Both the position numbers and the translations under genes were made by a program. From the NCBI RefSeq assembly GCF_900302465.1, contig NZ_OMOR01000001.1, forward strand, positions 3,442,729-3,506,728: a stretch of 64,000 nucleotides of DNA, written 5' to 3'. Numbering within the stretch: position 1 is the first letter of the stretch; each line of letters opens with the position of its first letter. This DNA comes from Ascidiaceihabitans donghaensis (GTDB lineage: Bacteria; Pseudomonadota; Alphaproteobacteria; Rhodobacterales; Rhodobacteraceae). Shown in pieces: positions 25,966-34,810 of this stretch. The notes under the pieces were generated by a model. That model made no database searches. It saw only the letters and a list, made by a program, of their open reading frames with translations, and was not told the origin of the DNA.

Positions 25966-27426
25966 ATGACCTTACCTGTCGAAACATTCTTCCTGAACCC
26001 TGACCATCAGGGCACCCTGCAATCGCAGATCCAACAGATGATCGCACAAGGCATTCTGTCGGGTCGGTTTCAGCCGGGGGAAAAGCTGCCATCCACCCGC
26101 AAACTCGCCACGCACCTTAGCGTCAGCCGGATCACAGTCACGTTGGCCTATACCGAATTGCTGTCGAACGACTATCTGACATCGCGCGGGCGATCCGGCT
26201 ACTACGTGTCGCGCAACGCGCCTGCCCCGCCATCTTTCACACCGACCCCGAACGGCCCTGACGCCGTGGATTGGAACAAAGCCATCGGCCAGCGTTTCTC
26301 TGGGGGCCAGACCCCAAGCAAACCACAGGATTGGGCCAAATACCGCTATCCCTTTATCTACGGTCAAGCTGACCCAACCTTGTTTGATCACGCCAACTGG
26401 CGTCTTTGCGCTTTGCAGGCCTTGGGCCAACGCGATTTCACACCGCTGACCACGGACTACTACGATCAGGATGACCCACAACTGATCGAATTTATCGCCC
26501 GCCATACACTGCCCCGGCGCGGCATCTCGGCGCGGCCGGAACAAATCCTGATCACGCTTGGCGCACAAAACGCGTTGTGGTTGACCGCCCAGGTCTTGCT
26601 GACTCAGCGCCGCAAGGCTGCGTTTGAAGACCCCTGCTATCACGCATTGCGAGACATTTTGTCTCAATCAAGATGTCATTTGGCCCCTGTGCGGGTCGAT
26701 CAGGCGGGCTTACCCCCCGAAGCAATTCCACCAGACACCGATGTCGTGTTCACAACCCCCAGCCACCAATGCCCCACGAACGGGACAATGCCCATGGACC
26801 GGCGCCGCGCCCTTTTGGAACGATGCCGCGAAATGGATACGTTGATTGTCGAAGACGACTACGAGTTCGAAATGTCGTTCCTGAAGCCCCCATCACCTGC
26901 GCTAAAATCGCTCGATACAGATGGGCGTGTCATTTACGTGGGCAGCTTTTCCAAGTCGCTATTCCCCGGTTTGCGCCTTGGTTACCTTGTCGGATCAGAG
27001 CCGTTTATTCGCGAAGCACGCGCCTTGCGAGCATCCGTTTTGCGTCACCCGCCCGGGCATATTCAACGCACAGCCGCCTATTTTCTCTCCCTTGGACATT
27101 ACGATGCACTAATCAGACGCATGGGGACTGCCCTGCACGAACGGCGTGAGATCATGCAAGCTGCCATTGAAGAAAACGGCCTGCAAATTGCCGGTCAGGG
27201 CGCGTATGGCGGATCGTCTTATTGGATGCGCGCACCCGAACACGTCAACACCCGCCACCTTGCACAATCACTGCAAGCCAAAGGCGTTTTGATTGAACCC
27301 GGAGAATCATTTTTCGGCGGGGACGGCAAACCACAACATTTCTACCGACTGGCATATTCTTCCATCCCCGCGGGACGTATCGCTGAAGGGATCAAGCTGG
27401 TCGCATCAGAGATTAAGTCCAGTTGA
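25966..27426 (+). CDS. tauR: TauR, MocR/PdxR-type taurine-responsive regulator
   Basis: This 486-residue regulator fuses a GntR winged helix (residues about 12-80, GRFQPGEKLPSTRKLATHLSVSR) to a class I aminotransferase-like domain (about 120-480). The PLP lysine is present: SFSKSLFPGLRLGY, Lys330. MocR proteins use PLP and an amino compound as ligand; TauR of Rhodobacter capsulatus activates taurine genes. It lies between the MBL gene and xsc. Two TauR-like boxes precede it and another overlaps its last codons, which suggests autoregulation and control of xsc. Confidence 0.93.
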   Translation: MTLPVETFFLNPDHQGTLQSQIQQMIAQGILSGRFQPGEKLPSTRKLATHLSVSRITVTLAYTELLSNDYLTSRGRSGYYVSRNAPAPPSFTPTPNGPDAVDWNKAIGQRFSGGQTPSKPQDWAKYRYPFIYGQADPTLFDHANWRLCALQALGQRDFTPLTTDYYDQDDPQLIEFIARHTLPRRGISARPEQILITLGAQNALWLTAQVLLTQRRKAAFEDPCYHALRDILSQSRCHLAPVRVDQAGLPPEAIPPDTDVVFTTPSHQCPTNGTMPMDRRRALLERCREMDTLIVEDDYEFEMSFLKPPSPALKSLDTDGRVIYVGSFSKSLFPGLRLGYLVGSEPFIREARALRASVLRHPPGHIQRTAAYFLSLGHYDALIRRMGTALHERREIMQAAIEENGLQIAGQGAYGGSSYWMRAPEHVNTRHLAQSLQAKGVLIEPGESFFGGDGKPQHFYRLAYSSIPAGRIAEGIKLVASEIKSS

Positions 27427-27462
27427 CACTTTGGACTTACCCGATTTGAAAACTGGCCCTAA
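27413..27462 (+). promoter_or_regulatory. Candidate TauR operator of xsc
   Basis: TTGGACTTAC (27431-27440) and CTGGCCCTAA (27453-27462) are direct repeats 22 bp apart, about 75 bp before the xsc ATG. A third, inverted box (TTAAGTCCAG, 27413-27422) overlaps the tauR stop region. Confidence 0.65.
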
Positions 27463-27536
27463 CCCTGCACAATGCGAATCCGTATTGTCGCCAAAATTCG
27501 TGAATCACCTGCAAACCACCGACCGGAGTCTTTCTC

Positions 27537-29315
27537 ATGAAAATGACCACAGAAGAAGCATTTGTAAAAACGTTGCAAATGCACGGCATCGACAACGCAT
27601 TCGGGATCATCGGCTCTGCCATGATGCCAATTTCCGACATCTTCCCTGATGCGGGCATCAAATTCTGGGACTGCGCCCACGAAACATCCGGCGGCATGAT
27701 GGCAGACGGTTTCACCCGCGCCACGGGCAAAATGTCCATGATGATCGCGCAAAACGGTCCAGGCATCACAAACTTCGTAACAGCCGTTAAGACAGCTTAC
27801 TGGAACCACACTCCTGTTCTGCTCGTCACACCACAGGCTGCGAACAAGACAATCGGTCAAGGTGGCTTTCAGGAAATGGAACAGATGAACCTGTTCGCTG
27901 ACTGTGTTGCATACCAAGAAGAAGTCCGTGACCCGACACGGATCGCCGAAACGCTGAACCGCGTGATCATGCAAGCCAAGCGTGCCTCCGCACCTGCCCA
28001 AATCAACATCCCACGCGACTTCTGGACACAAGTCATCGACATCGACCTGCCGGTCATCGTCGACTTTGAACTGCCACAGGGCGGCGAAACAGCGGTACAA
28101 GACGCGGCGGACCTGTTGTCCAACGCCAAGTTCCCTGTGATCCTGAACGGTGCGGGCGCGATCCTGTCCAAAGGTGGCATCGAGGCTTCCCGCGTTTTGG
28201 CCGAAACCCTCGACGCACCAGTTTGCGTGGGCTACCAGCACAACGACGCGTTCCCGGGCAACCACCCGTTGTTCGCAGGCCCATTGGGCTACAACGGTTC
28301 CAAAGCGGGCATGGAATTGATTTCGAAGGCCGACGTTGTTCTGTGCCTTGGCACACGTTTGAACCCGTTCTCGACCTTGCCCGGTTACGGCATTGATTAC
28401 TGGCCAACAGACGCCAAAATCATCCAAGTCGACCTGAACCCTGACCGCATCGGCCTGACCAAAAAGGTCACAGTCGGCATCGTGGGTGACGCGGCCAAAG
28501 TGGCATCGTCTATTTCTGCCAAACTGGCGGACACAGCAGGCGACACAGACCGTCAGGCACGTAAAGACACCATCGCGACGACCAAATCTGCATGGGCTCA
28601 GGAATTGACCTCCATGACAGAAGAGCAAGACGATCCCGGCACAGACTGGAACGTCCGTGCACGTGCTGCGAAACCAGACTGGATGGCCCCACGCATGGCA
28701 TGGCGCGCAATTCAGGCGGCTTTGCCTGTTGAGGCGATCATCTCCTCCGACATCGGCAACAACTGTGCGATCGGCAACGCCTATCCGTCGTTCAACGAGA
28801 GCCGCAAGTATTTGGCACCGGGCCTGTTTGGTCCTTGTGGCTACGGCTTGCCGTCCATCGTTGGTGCGAAAATCGGTCGCCCTGACGTGCCGGTTGTCGG
28901 CTTTGCAGGCGACGGCGCCTTTGGTATCTCCGTCAACGAACTGACAGCCATCGGTCGTGGCGACTGGCCTGCGATCACGCAGATCGTCTTCCGCAACTAC
29001 CAGTGGGGCGCTGAAAAGCGGAACTCCACACTGTGGTTCGACGACAACTTCGTCGGCACCGAGCTGGACGAGCAAGTGTCCTACGCCGGCATCGCCAACG
29101 CATGTGGCCTGAAAGGCGTCGTTGCACGCACGCAGGACGAGCTGACAGCGGCCTTGGCCCAAGCGATCAAAGATCAGATGGAGAACGGCATCACCACGCT
29201 GATCGAAGCCATGATCAACCAGGAATTGGGTGACCCGTTCCGTCGCGACGCCATGAAGAAGCCTGTTGAAGTTGCTGGCATCAGCGCCGACGACATGCAG
29301 CAGCAAACGGTCTAA
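27537..29315 (+). CDS. xsc: Sulfoacetaldehyde acetyltransferase
   Basis: This 592-residue ThDP enzyme cleaves sulfoacetaldehyde with phosphate to acetyl phosphate and sulfite, releasing the sulfonate group. Three acetolactate-synthase-like domains are present: the N-terminal pyrimidine-binding domain with the activating Glu in CAHETSGGMMADG, the central domain, and the C-terminal ThDP domain with GDGAFGISVNEL and NYQWGAEK, the Xsc-type end of the GDG-N motif. Length is typical. GGAG lies 8 bases before the ATG. It heads the presumed operon xsc-pta-tauE-soeABC and follows TauR-like boxes. Confidence 0.97.
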   Translation: MKMTTEEAFVKTLQMHGIDNAFGIIGSAMMPISDIFPDAGIKFWDCAHETSGGMMADGFTRATGKMSMMIAQNGPGITNFVTAVKTAYWNHTPVLLVTPQAANKTIGQGGFQEMEQMNLFADCVAYQEEVRDPTRIAETLNRVIMQAKRASAPAQINIPRDFWTQVIDIDLPVIVDFELPQGGETAVQDAADLLSNAKFPVILNGAGAILSKGGIEASRVLAETLDAPVCVGYQHNDAFPGNHPLFAGPLGYNGSKAGMELISKADVVLCLGTRLNPFSTLPGYGIDYWPTDAKIIQVDLNPDRIGLTKKVTVGIVGDAAKVASSISAKLADTAGDTDRQARKDTIATTKSAWAQELTSMTEEQDDPGTDWNVRARAAKPDWMAPRMAWRAIQAALPVEAIISSDIGNNCAIGNAYPSFNESRKYLAPGLFGPCGYGLPSIVGAKIGRPDVPVVGFAGDGAFGISVNELTAIGRGDWPAITQIVFRNYQWGAEKRNSTLWFDDNFVGTELDEQVSYAGIANACGLKGVVARTQDELTAALAQAIKDQMENGITTLIEAMINQELGDPFRRDAMKKPVEVAGISADDMQQQTV

Positions 29316-29353
29316 GTGACTGGTATTAAAAGAATAAGGAAGGGGATGCGACC

Positions 29354-30355
29354 ATGAGCGTGTTGACCAATTTACAAACACGCGCGGCTGCGACCCCTGC
29401 CCGCATCGTTCTAAGCGAAGGCCACGATCCTCGGATCGTGGCTGCCGCCGTTTCAGCCGTGGCCGCTGGGATTGCGACGATCATTCTTGTTGGCCCCACC
29501 GACGAGATCACCAAACAACTGTCCGATGCAGGAAGCGCCCCATCCGAGGACATCCGCATTGAGGACCCCGCCACATCGCCGCTAACCGCCGAAGTTGCAC
29601 AATCCTATTTTGAACTGCGCCAGCACAAAGGCGTGTCGATGGAGATCGCTGAAAAGCAGGCCCAAGACCCGCTTGTCTTTGCCGCCATGCTCGTGCGCAA
29701 CGGCCACGCCGACGGCACCGTTGGTGGTGCTGTTGCCACCACATCCGACACAGTGCGCGCCGCCTTGCAGGTCATCGGCAAAGCCAAAACCGCGCCTTTG
29801 GTGTCGTCGTTTTTCCTGATGGTTTTGCCCGAAGGCCACCCCTCCGGGCGCGGCGGCATGATCTATTCCGATTGCGGTCTGGTCATTGACCCATCCGCCG
29901 AAGAACTCGCCGCCATCGCCCAGCAATCCGCCGCCTCTTGCACGGCGTTGATGGCTGAGGCACCAAAAGTTGCGATGTTGTCCTTTTCCACCAAAGGCTC
30001 CGCACGCCACGCCAAAGTCGACAAAGTAACCGAGGCCACCGCCCTTGTGAAAGAGCAGGCTCCAGACCTGAACGTCGATGGCGAATTGCAATTTGACGCC
30101 GCTTTTGTGCCCTCTGTGGGGACAAGCAAAGCGCCCGGATCAGACGTCGCAGGCCATGCCAACGTCATGATCTTCCCCAACTTGGACGCAGGCAACATCG
30201 GCTACAAGATCACGCAACGCATCGGTGGGGCCACAGCCATTGGCCCTGTCCTGCAGGGTCTTGCCAAACCCGCCAACGATCTGTCCCGCGGTTGTGTGGC
30301 CGAAGACGTGCTGCACATGATCGCTGTGACCGCATTGCAAGCTGCCCATGGGTGA
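29354..30355 (+). CDS. pta: Phosphate acetyltransferase (short form)
   Basis: This 333-residue protein is a bare PTA/PTB catalytic domain without the N-terminal regulatory part of enteric Pta. Family features include ILVGPTDEI, VRNGHADGTVGGAVATTSDTVRAALQVIG, a phosphate-binding MLSFSTKGSA and the C-terminal NLDAGNIGYKITQRIGG. It converts acetyl phosphate from Xsc to acetyl-CoA. It begins 38 bp after xsc, and its end overlaps tauE by 8 bp. This gene order is common where xsc is present. Confidence 0.96.
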   Translation: MSVLTNLQTRAAATPARIVLSEGHDPRIVAAAVSAVAAGIATIILVGPTDEITKQLSDAGSAPSEDIRIEDPATSPLTAEVAQSYFELRQHKGVSMEIAEKQAQDPLVFAAMLVRNGHADGTVGGAVATTSDTVRAALQVIGKAKTAPLVSSFFLMVLPEGHPSGRGGMIYSDCGLVIDPSAEELAAIAQQSAASCTALMAEAPKVAMLSFSTKGSARHAKVDKVTEATALVKEQAPDLNVDGELQFDAAFVPSVGTSKAPGSDVAGHANVMIFPNLDAGNIGYKITQRIGGATAIGPVLQGLAKPANDLSRGCVAEDVLHMIAVTALQAAHG

Positions 30356-31106
30356 CATCTGGTCCTCTCTCTCGCTGACCCCGTCAGACGCACTCGCCCT
30401 TGCGGCGATTTGCTTTGTCGCGGGTTTGGTGCGTGGGTTTACCGGATTTGCGCTTTCTGCTTTCGGGTTGGCATTGGCCGTCCTGATCCTGCCGCCCGTT
30501 GAATTGATCCCCGTCATGTGGTGGCTCGAAATGGCCGCGTCCCTCGTGATGCTGCGCCACGGCTGGGGAGGTGCGGATATGAAGGCTGCGATCACTCTTG
30601 TGGTTGGCTCTGCCCTTGGGCTGATCGTTGGCCTAAGCATGACCACGACCCTTGATCCCGCGGCATCCCAGCAAATCGCGCTGGTCGTGCTGATCGGGCT
30701 CGCATTGCTGCAACTGGCGAAAATACGCATCCCACATCTGGCAAGCCGACCCGGCACTGTCGCGACTGGCTTGATCGCAGGCATCGCAACGGGCCTTGCG
30801 GGCGTCGGTGGCATGGTGGTGGCCCTCTATGTGCTGGCCCGCAATGACGCGCCGGCCAAGATGCGCGCCACGCTTGTCGCTTACCTTTTTCTTGGCTCGG
30901 CCACCTCCCTTTTCACGCATCTGTGGTTTGGAACAATGAATGCCACCTCCAGTTTGCGCGGCCTTGCATTTGTTCTGCCCTGCATCTTGGGTGTGCTGAT
31001 TGGCCAACGCCTGTTTACCCCCCGCTTCCAACCGTACTACCGACCCGCCTGCCTCACACTGTTGATTGGCCTGGGCGCCACGTCGCTTGTGCGCAGTGCA
31101 CTTTGA
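30348..31106 (+). CDS. tauE: TauE/SafE family sulfite exporter
   Basis: This 252-residue membrane protein has about eight hydrophobic helices in two similar halves. The first half starts LAAICFVAGLVRGFTGF, and the second has the GLIAGIATGLAGVGGMVVALYVL block typical of TauE/SafE (also called TauZ). It removes the toxic sulfite made by Xsc, or another sulfur anion, from the cell. The start ATG lies inside the last codons of pta, so the genes are translationally linked. With soeABC just downstream, the strain can both export and oxidise sulfite. Confidence 0.92.
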   Translation: MGDIWSSLSLTPSDALALAAICFVAGLVRGFTGFALSAFGLALAVLILPPVELIPVMWWLEMAASLVMLRHGWGGADMKAAITLVVGSALGLIVGLSMTTTLDPAASQQIALVVLIGLALLQLAKIRIPHLASRPGTVATGLIAGIATGLAGVGGMVVALYVLARNDAPAKMRATLVAYLFLGSATSLFTHLWFGTMNATSSLRGLAFVLPCILGVLIGQRLFTPRFQPYYRPACLTLLIGLGATSLVRSAL

Positions 31107-31122
31107 TCGAAAGGATCCATCC

Positions 31123-33960
31123 ATGAACCAGCCGAAAATCGACCTGTCCCCGAAGGTCTCGGACGAGATCCGCAAAACCACCTGCTACATGTGTGCCTGC
31201 CGTTGCGGCATCAACGTGCACATGAAAAAGGACCCTTTGGGCGATTTGAAAGTCGCCTACATTGAAGGCAACCGCGATCACCCCGTGAACCAGGGTGTTC
31301 TATGCGCCAAAGGCTCTGCAGGCATCATGCAGGTTAATGCGCCATCCCGTTTGCGCGCGCCAATGAAGCGTGTTGGCCCGCGTGGGTCCGGCGAGTTTGA
31401 GGAAATCAGCTGGGACGAAGCCCTGCAAATCGCCGCCGACTGGCTTGAGCCGATCCGCAAAGACGACCCCTCCAAACTCGCGTTCTTCACAGGCCGTGAT
31501 CAGTCACAAAGCTTCACGTCCTTTTGGGCGCAAAACTTTGGCACCCCCAACTATGCGGCCCACGGTGGTTTCTGTTCCGTCAACATGGCCGCAGCTGGCA
31601 TCTACACCATGGGCGGCGCGTTCTGGGAATTTGGGCAACCCGATTGGGACCACACCAAACTGTTTATGCTGTTTGGCGTGGCCGAAGACCACGATTCCAA
31701 CCCGATCAAAATGGGCATCGGCAAAATCAAGAAGCGCGGTGCGCGCGTCATTGGGGTGAACCCGATCCGCACGGGCTACAACGCAGTGGCGGACGATTGG
31801 GTTGGCATTACACCCGGCACCGACGGTTTGTTCATCCTCGCCATGGTCCACTGCTTGATGAAAGCGGGCAAAATCGACCTGAACTATCTTGCGCAATACA
31901 CCGACGCACCGGTCCTTGTGAACTGCGACGAAAACTCACCCGAGTTTGGCCTTCTGATGCGCGACGAAGATGGCAAGGAACTGGTCATTGACCGCGTTAC
32001 GGGCAAACCAACAGCCTTCGACAAGCCCGGCGTCAAACCAGACCTTTCAGCCACACACCGTGTCGCAGGGGTCACGCACCGTCCTGTGTTCCACAAGATG
32101 GCGGACCGCTACCTCAGCGATGAATACGCCCCCGAAGCCGTGGCAGAGCGCTGCGGCATCCCCGCCGAGCGTATTCGCGCCATCGCCGCCGAAATCGCAC
32201 GTGTGGCGTTCGAAGAAGAATTCGAACTGCCGATTGAGTGGACTGATTTCCGCGGCGAGACCCACAAGACCATGACAGGCCGTCCGGTTTCCTTCCACTC
32301 CATGCGCGGGATTTCGGCACACGCCAACGGCTTCCAGACCTGCCGCGCCTTGCACACATTGCAGATCTTGCTCGGCACAGTCGAAGTTCCGGGCGGTTTC
32401 CGCTTTAAGCCACCTTACCCTAAACCCGCCAAAGCGCACCCCAAGCCACACACCGGTATGAACCCCGGCCAGCCACTGAACGGGCCGCATTTGGGGTTCG
32501 TACAGGGCCCAGAGGATCTCGCCTATCGCGAGGACGGCGTCACCCCTGCGCGCATCGACAAGGCCTTCACTTGGGAGAATCCCATGTCCAGCCATGGTTT
32601 GATGCACATGGTGATTTCGAACGCTTACGCAGGCGATCCCTACAAGATCGACACGCTGTTTATGTATATGGCGAACATGTCGTGGAATTCGTCCATGAAC
32701 ACACGTGGCGTTATCGAAATGCTGACCGACAAGAACGAGGAAACCGGTGAATATGTGATCCCGAGGATCATCTATTCCGATGCCTATTCCTCGGAAATGG
32801 TCGCGTACTCTGACCTGATTTTGCCGGACGCCACTTACCTAGAGCGCCACGACTGTATCTCTTTGCTGGACCGTCCCATCTGTGAGGCAGACGCAGCAGC
32901 AGACGCCATCCGCTGGCCTGTGATCGAACCGGACCGCGATGTGCGCGGCTTCCAAACGGTGCTGTGCCAGTTGGGCGCGAAAATGGGCCTGCCCGGCTTC
33001 ACCAACGATGATGGCACCGCGAAATACGAAGATTACGCTGACTACATCGTCAACCACGAACGCCGTCCGGGCATTGGCCCGCTTGCAGGTTGGCGTATGG
33101 GCGAACACGGGCTTCAATCGGGGCGCGGTGGCGTTAATGCGGGACAGATGGACAATTACATCGAAAACGGCGGGTTCTTTGTGGAACACATCCCCGAAGG
33201 CTCCAACTATTACAAACCGTGGAACGTGGCCTATCAGGATTGGGCAGTGAAAATGGGCATCTACGACAGCCCGCAACCCTATCTGTTCTCGCTTTACGTG
33301 GAACCGATGCGCAAATTCCAATTGGCGGCGGAAGGGCATGGCGATCACCAACCACCCGACCACCTGCGCGACCGGATCAAAGCCACAATGGACCCGCTAC
33401 CGATCTGGTATTCCAACGAAGATGACAACAAGGCCGACGAATACCCGATCACGGCGCTGACACAGCGACCTATGGCGATGTACCACTCTTGGGGCAGCCA
33501 GAACGCGTGGCTCCGCCAGTTGCATGGGCATAACCCACTCTACATCCCGACCAAGCTGATGCGTGAACACGGGCTTCAAGACGAAGACTGGGTGAAAGTG
33601 ACATCGCCACACGGTGAGATCACGGTCCCAGTCCTCGAAATGGCCGCGCTGAACGAAAACACGATCTGGACATGGAACGCCATCGGCAAACGCAAAGGGG
33701 CGTGGGCACTGGAAGAGGACGCGCCAGAAGTCACCAAAGGGTTCCTTCTGAACCACCTGATCCACGAACTGCTGCCACCCAAAGGCGACGGGCTTCGTTG
33801 GGCCAACTCCGACCCAATCACCGGACAGGCCGCATGGTTCGACCTGAAGGTGCGCATCGAAAAAGCAGACGCCCCTGCGGAATCGCAACCCAGCCTGCCG
33901 CCCATCAAATCCCCCGTCGGCAAAGGCCCCAAAAACCTCGCATGGAAGGTGGGCAAATGA
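31123..33960 (+). CDS. soeA: Sulfite dehydrogenase catalytic subunit SoeA (molybdopterin oxidoreductase)
   Basis: This 945-residue bis-MGD enzyme has an N-terminal [4Fe-4S] motif C21-x2-C24-x3-C28-x32-C61 and a probable Mo-ligand Cys151 in HGGFCSV. There is no twin-arginine signal, so it works in the cytoplasm, as reported for SoeABC of Allochromatium vinosum. It oxidises sulfite to sulfate and passes electrons through SoeB and SoeC to quinone. The frame is open to 31066 inside tauE, but ATG 31123 has AAGGA seven bases before it. Without the taurine context it could be called a polysulfide- or DMSO-reductase-like protein; the xsc-pta-tauE neighbours make SoeA most likely. Confidence 0.92.
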   Translation: MNQPKIDLSPKVSDEIRKTTCYMCACRCGINVHMKKDPLGDLKVAYIEGNRDHPVNQGVLCAKGSAGIMQVNAPSRLRAPMKRVGPRGSGEFEEISWDEALQIAADWLEPIRKDDPSKLAFFTGRDQSQSFTSFWAQNFGTPNYAAHGGFCSVNMAAAGIYTMGGAFWEFGQPDWDHTKLFMLFGVAEDHDSNPIKMGIGKIKKRGARVIGVNPIRTGYNAVADDWVGITPGTDGLFILAMVHCLMKAGKIDLNYLAQYTDAPVLVNCDENSPEFGLLMRDEDGKELVIDRVTGKPTAFDKPGVKPDLSATHRVAGVTHRPVFHKMADRYLSDEYAPEAVAERCGIPAERIRAIAAEIARVAFEEEFELPIEWTDFRGETHKTMTGRPVSFHSMRGISAHANGFQTCRALHTLQILLGTVEVPGGFRFKPPYPKPAKAHPKPHTGMNPGQPLNGPHLGFVQGPEDLAYREDGVTPARIDKAFTWENPMSSHGLMHMVISNAYAGDPYKIDTLFMYMANMSWNSSMNTRGVIEMLTDKNEETGEYVIPRIIYSDAYSSEMVAYSDLILPDATYLERHDCISLLDRPICEADAAADAIRWPVIEPDRDVRGFQTVLCQLGAKMGLPGFTNDDGTAKYEDYADYIVNHERRPGIGPLAGWRMGEHGLQSGRGGVNAGQMDNYIENGGFFVEHIPEGSNYYKPWNVAYQDWAVKMGIYDSPQPYLFSLYVEPMRKFQLAAEGHGDHQPPDHLRDRIKATMDPLPIWYSNEDDNKADEYPITALTQRPMAMYHSWGSQNAWLRQLHGHNPLYIPTKLMREHGLQDEDWVKVTSPHGEITVPVLEMAALNENTIWTWNAIGKRKGAWALEEDAPEVTKGFLLNHLIHELLPPKGDGLRWANSDPITGQAAWFDLKVRIEKADAPAESQPSLPPIKSPVGKGPKNLAWKVGK

Positions 33961-33967
33961 TCCCCCG

Positions 33968-34011
33968 TTCATCTCGCCAAATAAACCTCGGGGTCCGGGG
34001 CAGCGCCCCGG
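33968..34011 (+). repeat. Short interspersed repeat, copy 2, with hairpin
   Basis: The first 22 bases (33968-33989) are identical to 9294-9315. They are followed by a GC hairpin, CCGGGGC (33995-34001) with GCCCCGG (34005-34011). It occupies the gap between soeA and soeB. Confidence 0.7.
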
Positions 34012-34045
34012 TCCGACACAAACACAAAGCGGAAGGCCAAATCAA

Positions 34046-34810
34046 ATGACCACGCTCCCTACACAAACGCAAAAGAAACTCGGGCTTGTGATCGATCTCG
34101 ACACTTGTGTGGGCTGCCATGCTTGCGTGATCTCGTGCAAAGGCTGGAACACCGAAAACTACGGCGCGCCGTTGTCGGACCAGAACGCCTACGGCAAAGA
34201 CGTCTCCGGCACGTTCCTGAACCGCGTACACAGCTATTCGGTGCAACCTTTGGCGACATCAGACAAGGTGCAACCAGCCGCACAAACCATCCACTTTCCC
34301 AAATCCTGCCTGCACTGCGAAGACGCGCCATGTGTGACCGTCTGCCCGACAGGGGCCAGCTACAAGCGGGTCGAAGACGGGATCGTCCTGGTCAACGAAC
34401 AGGACTGCATCGGCTGCGGGCTTTGTGCATGGGCCTGCCCTTACGGCGCACGTGAAATGGATCAGGAAGAAGGGGTCATGAAAAAATGCACCCTTTGTGT
34501 CGACCGCATTTACAACGACAACCTGCCAGAAGTGGATCGCGTTCCGTCGTGCGTTCGGACCTGCCCGTCGAATGCACGCCACTTTGGCGACCTTGGTGAT
34601 CCGAATTCGGACGTGTCGATCCTTGTTGCAGAACGCGGCGGTATGAACCTGATGCCCGAACAAGGCACCAAACCCGTCAACCAATACCTGCCACCGCGTC
34701 CCAAAGATGCGTTGCCAGAATTTGATGTGTTGGCGCCCTATCTTGAACCTGTCTCTGAAGACCCAAAGGGCTTTTTGGGCTGGCTTGACAAAACCCTGGA
34801 GAAACTCTGA
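34046..34810 (+). CDS. soeB: Sulfite dehydrogenase iron-sulfur subunit SoeB
   Basis: This 254-residue ferredoxin-like subunit has four cysteine clusters: CVGCHACVISCK, CLHCEDAPCVTVCP, CIGCGLCAWACP and CTLCVD with CVRTCP. These would hold four [4Fe-4S] centres, as in DmsB/PsrB relatives. It relays electrons from SoeA to the membrane subunit SoeC. A GGAAGG-type ribosome site precedes the ATG. An interspersed repeat with a GC hairpin separates it from soeA. Its stop overlaps the soeC start by one base (TGATG). Confidence 0.95.
   Translation: MTTLPTQTQKKLGLVIDLDTCVGCHACVISCKGWNTENYGAPLSDQNAYGKDVSGTFLNRVHSYSVQPLATSDKVQPAAQTIHFPKSCLHCEDAPCVTVCPTGASYKRVEDGIVLVNEQDCIGCGLCAWACPYGAREMDQEEGVMKKCTLCVDRIYNDNLPEVDRVPSCVRTCPSNARHFGDLGDPNSDVSILVAERGGMNLMPEQGTKPVNQYLPPRPKDALPEFDVLAPYLEPVSEDPKGFLGWLDKTLEKL

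Noticed and set aside
27459-29381. A 640-codon reading frame antisense to xsc
   Set aside because: It mirrors the xsc frame, has low-complexity composition rich in Cys, His, Arg and Val and no recognisable domain. It is a by-product of codon bias in a GC-rich gene.
31066-31122. Upstream extension of soeA into tauE
   Set aside because: No ribosome site precedes it and the added residues are not family-like; ATG 31123 has a good AAGGA.
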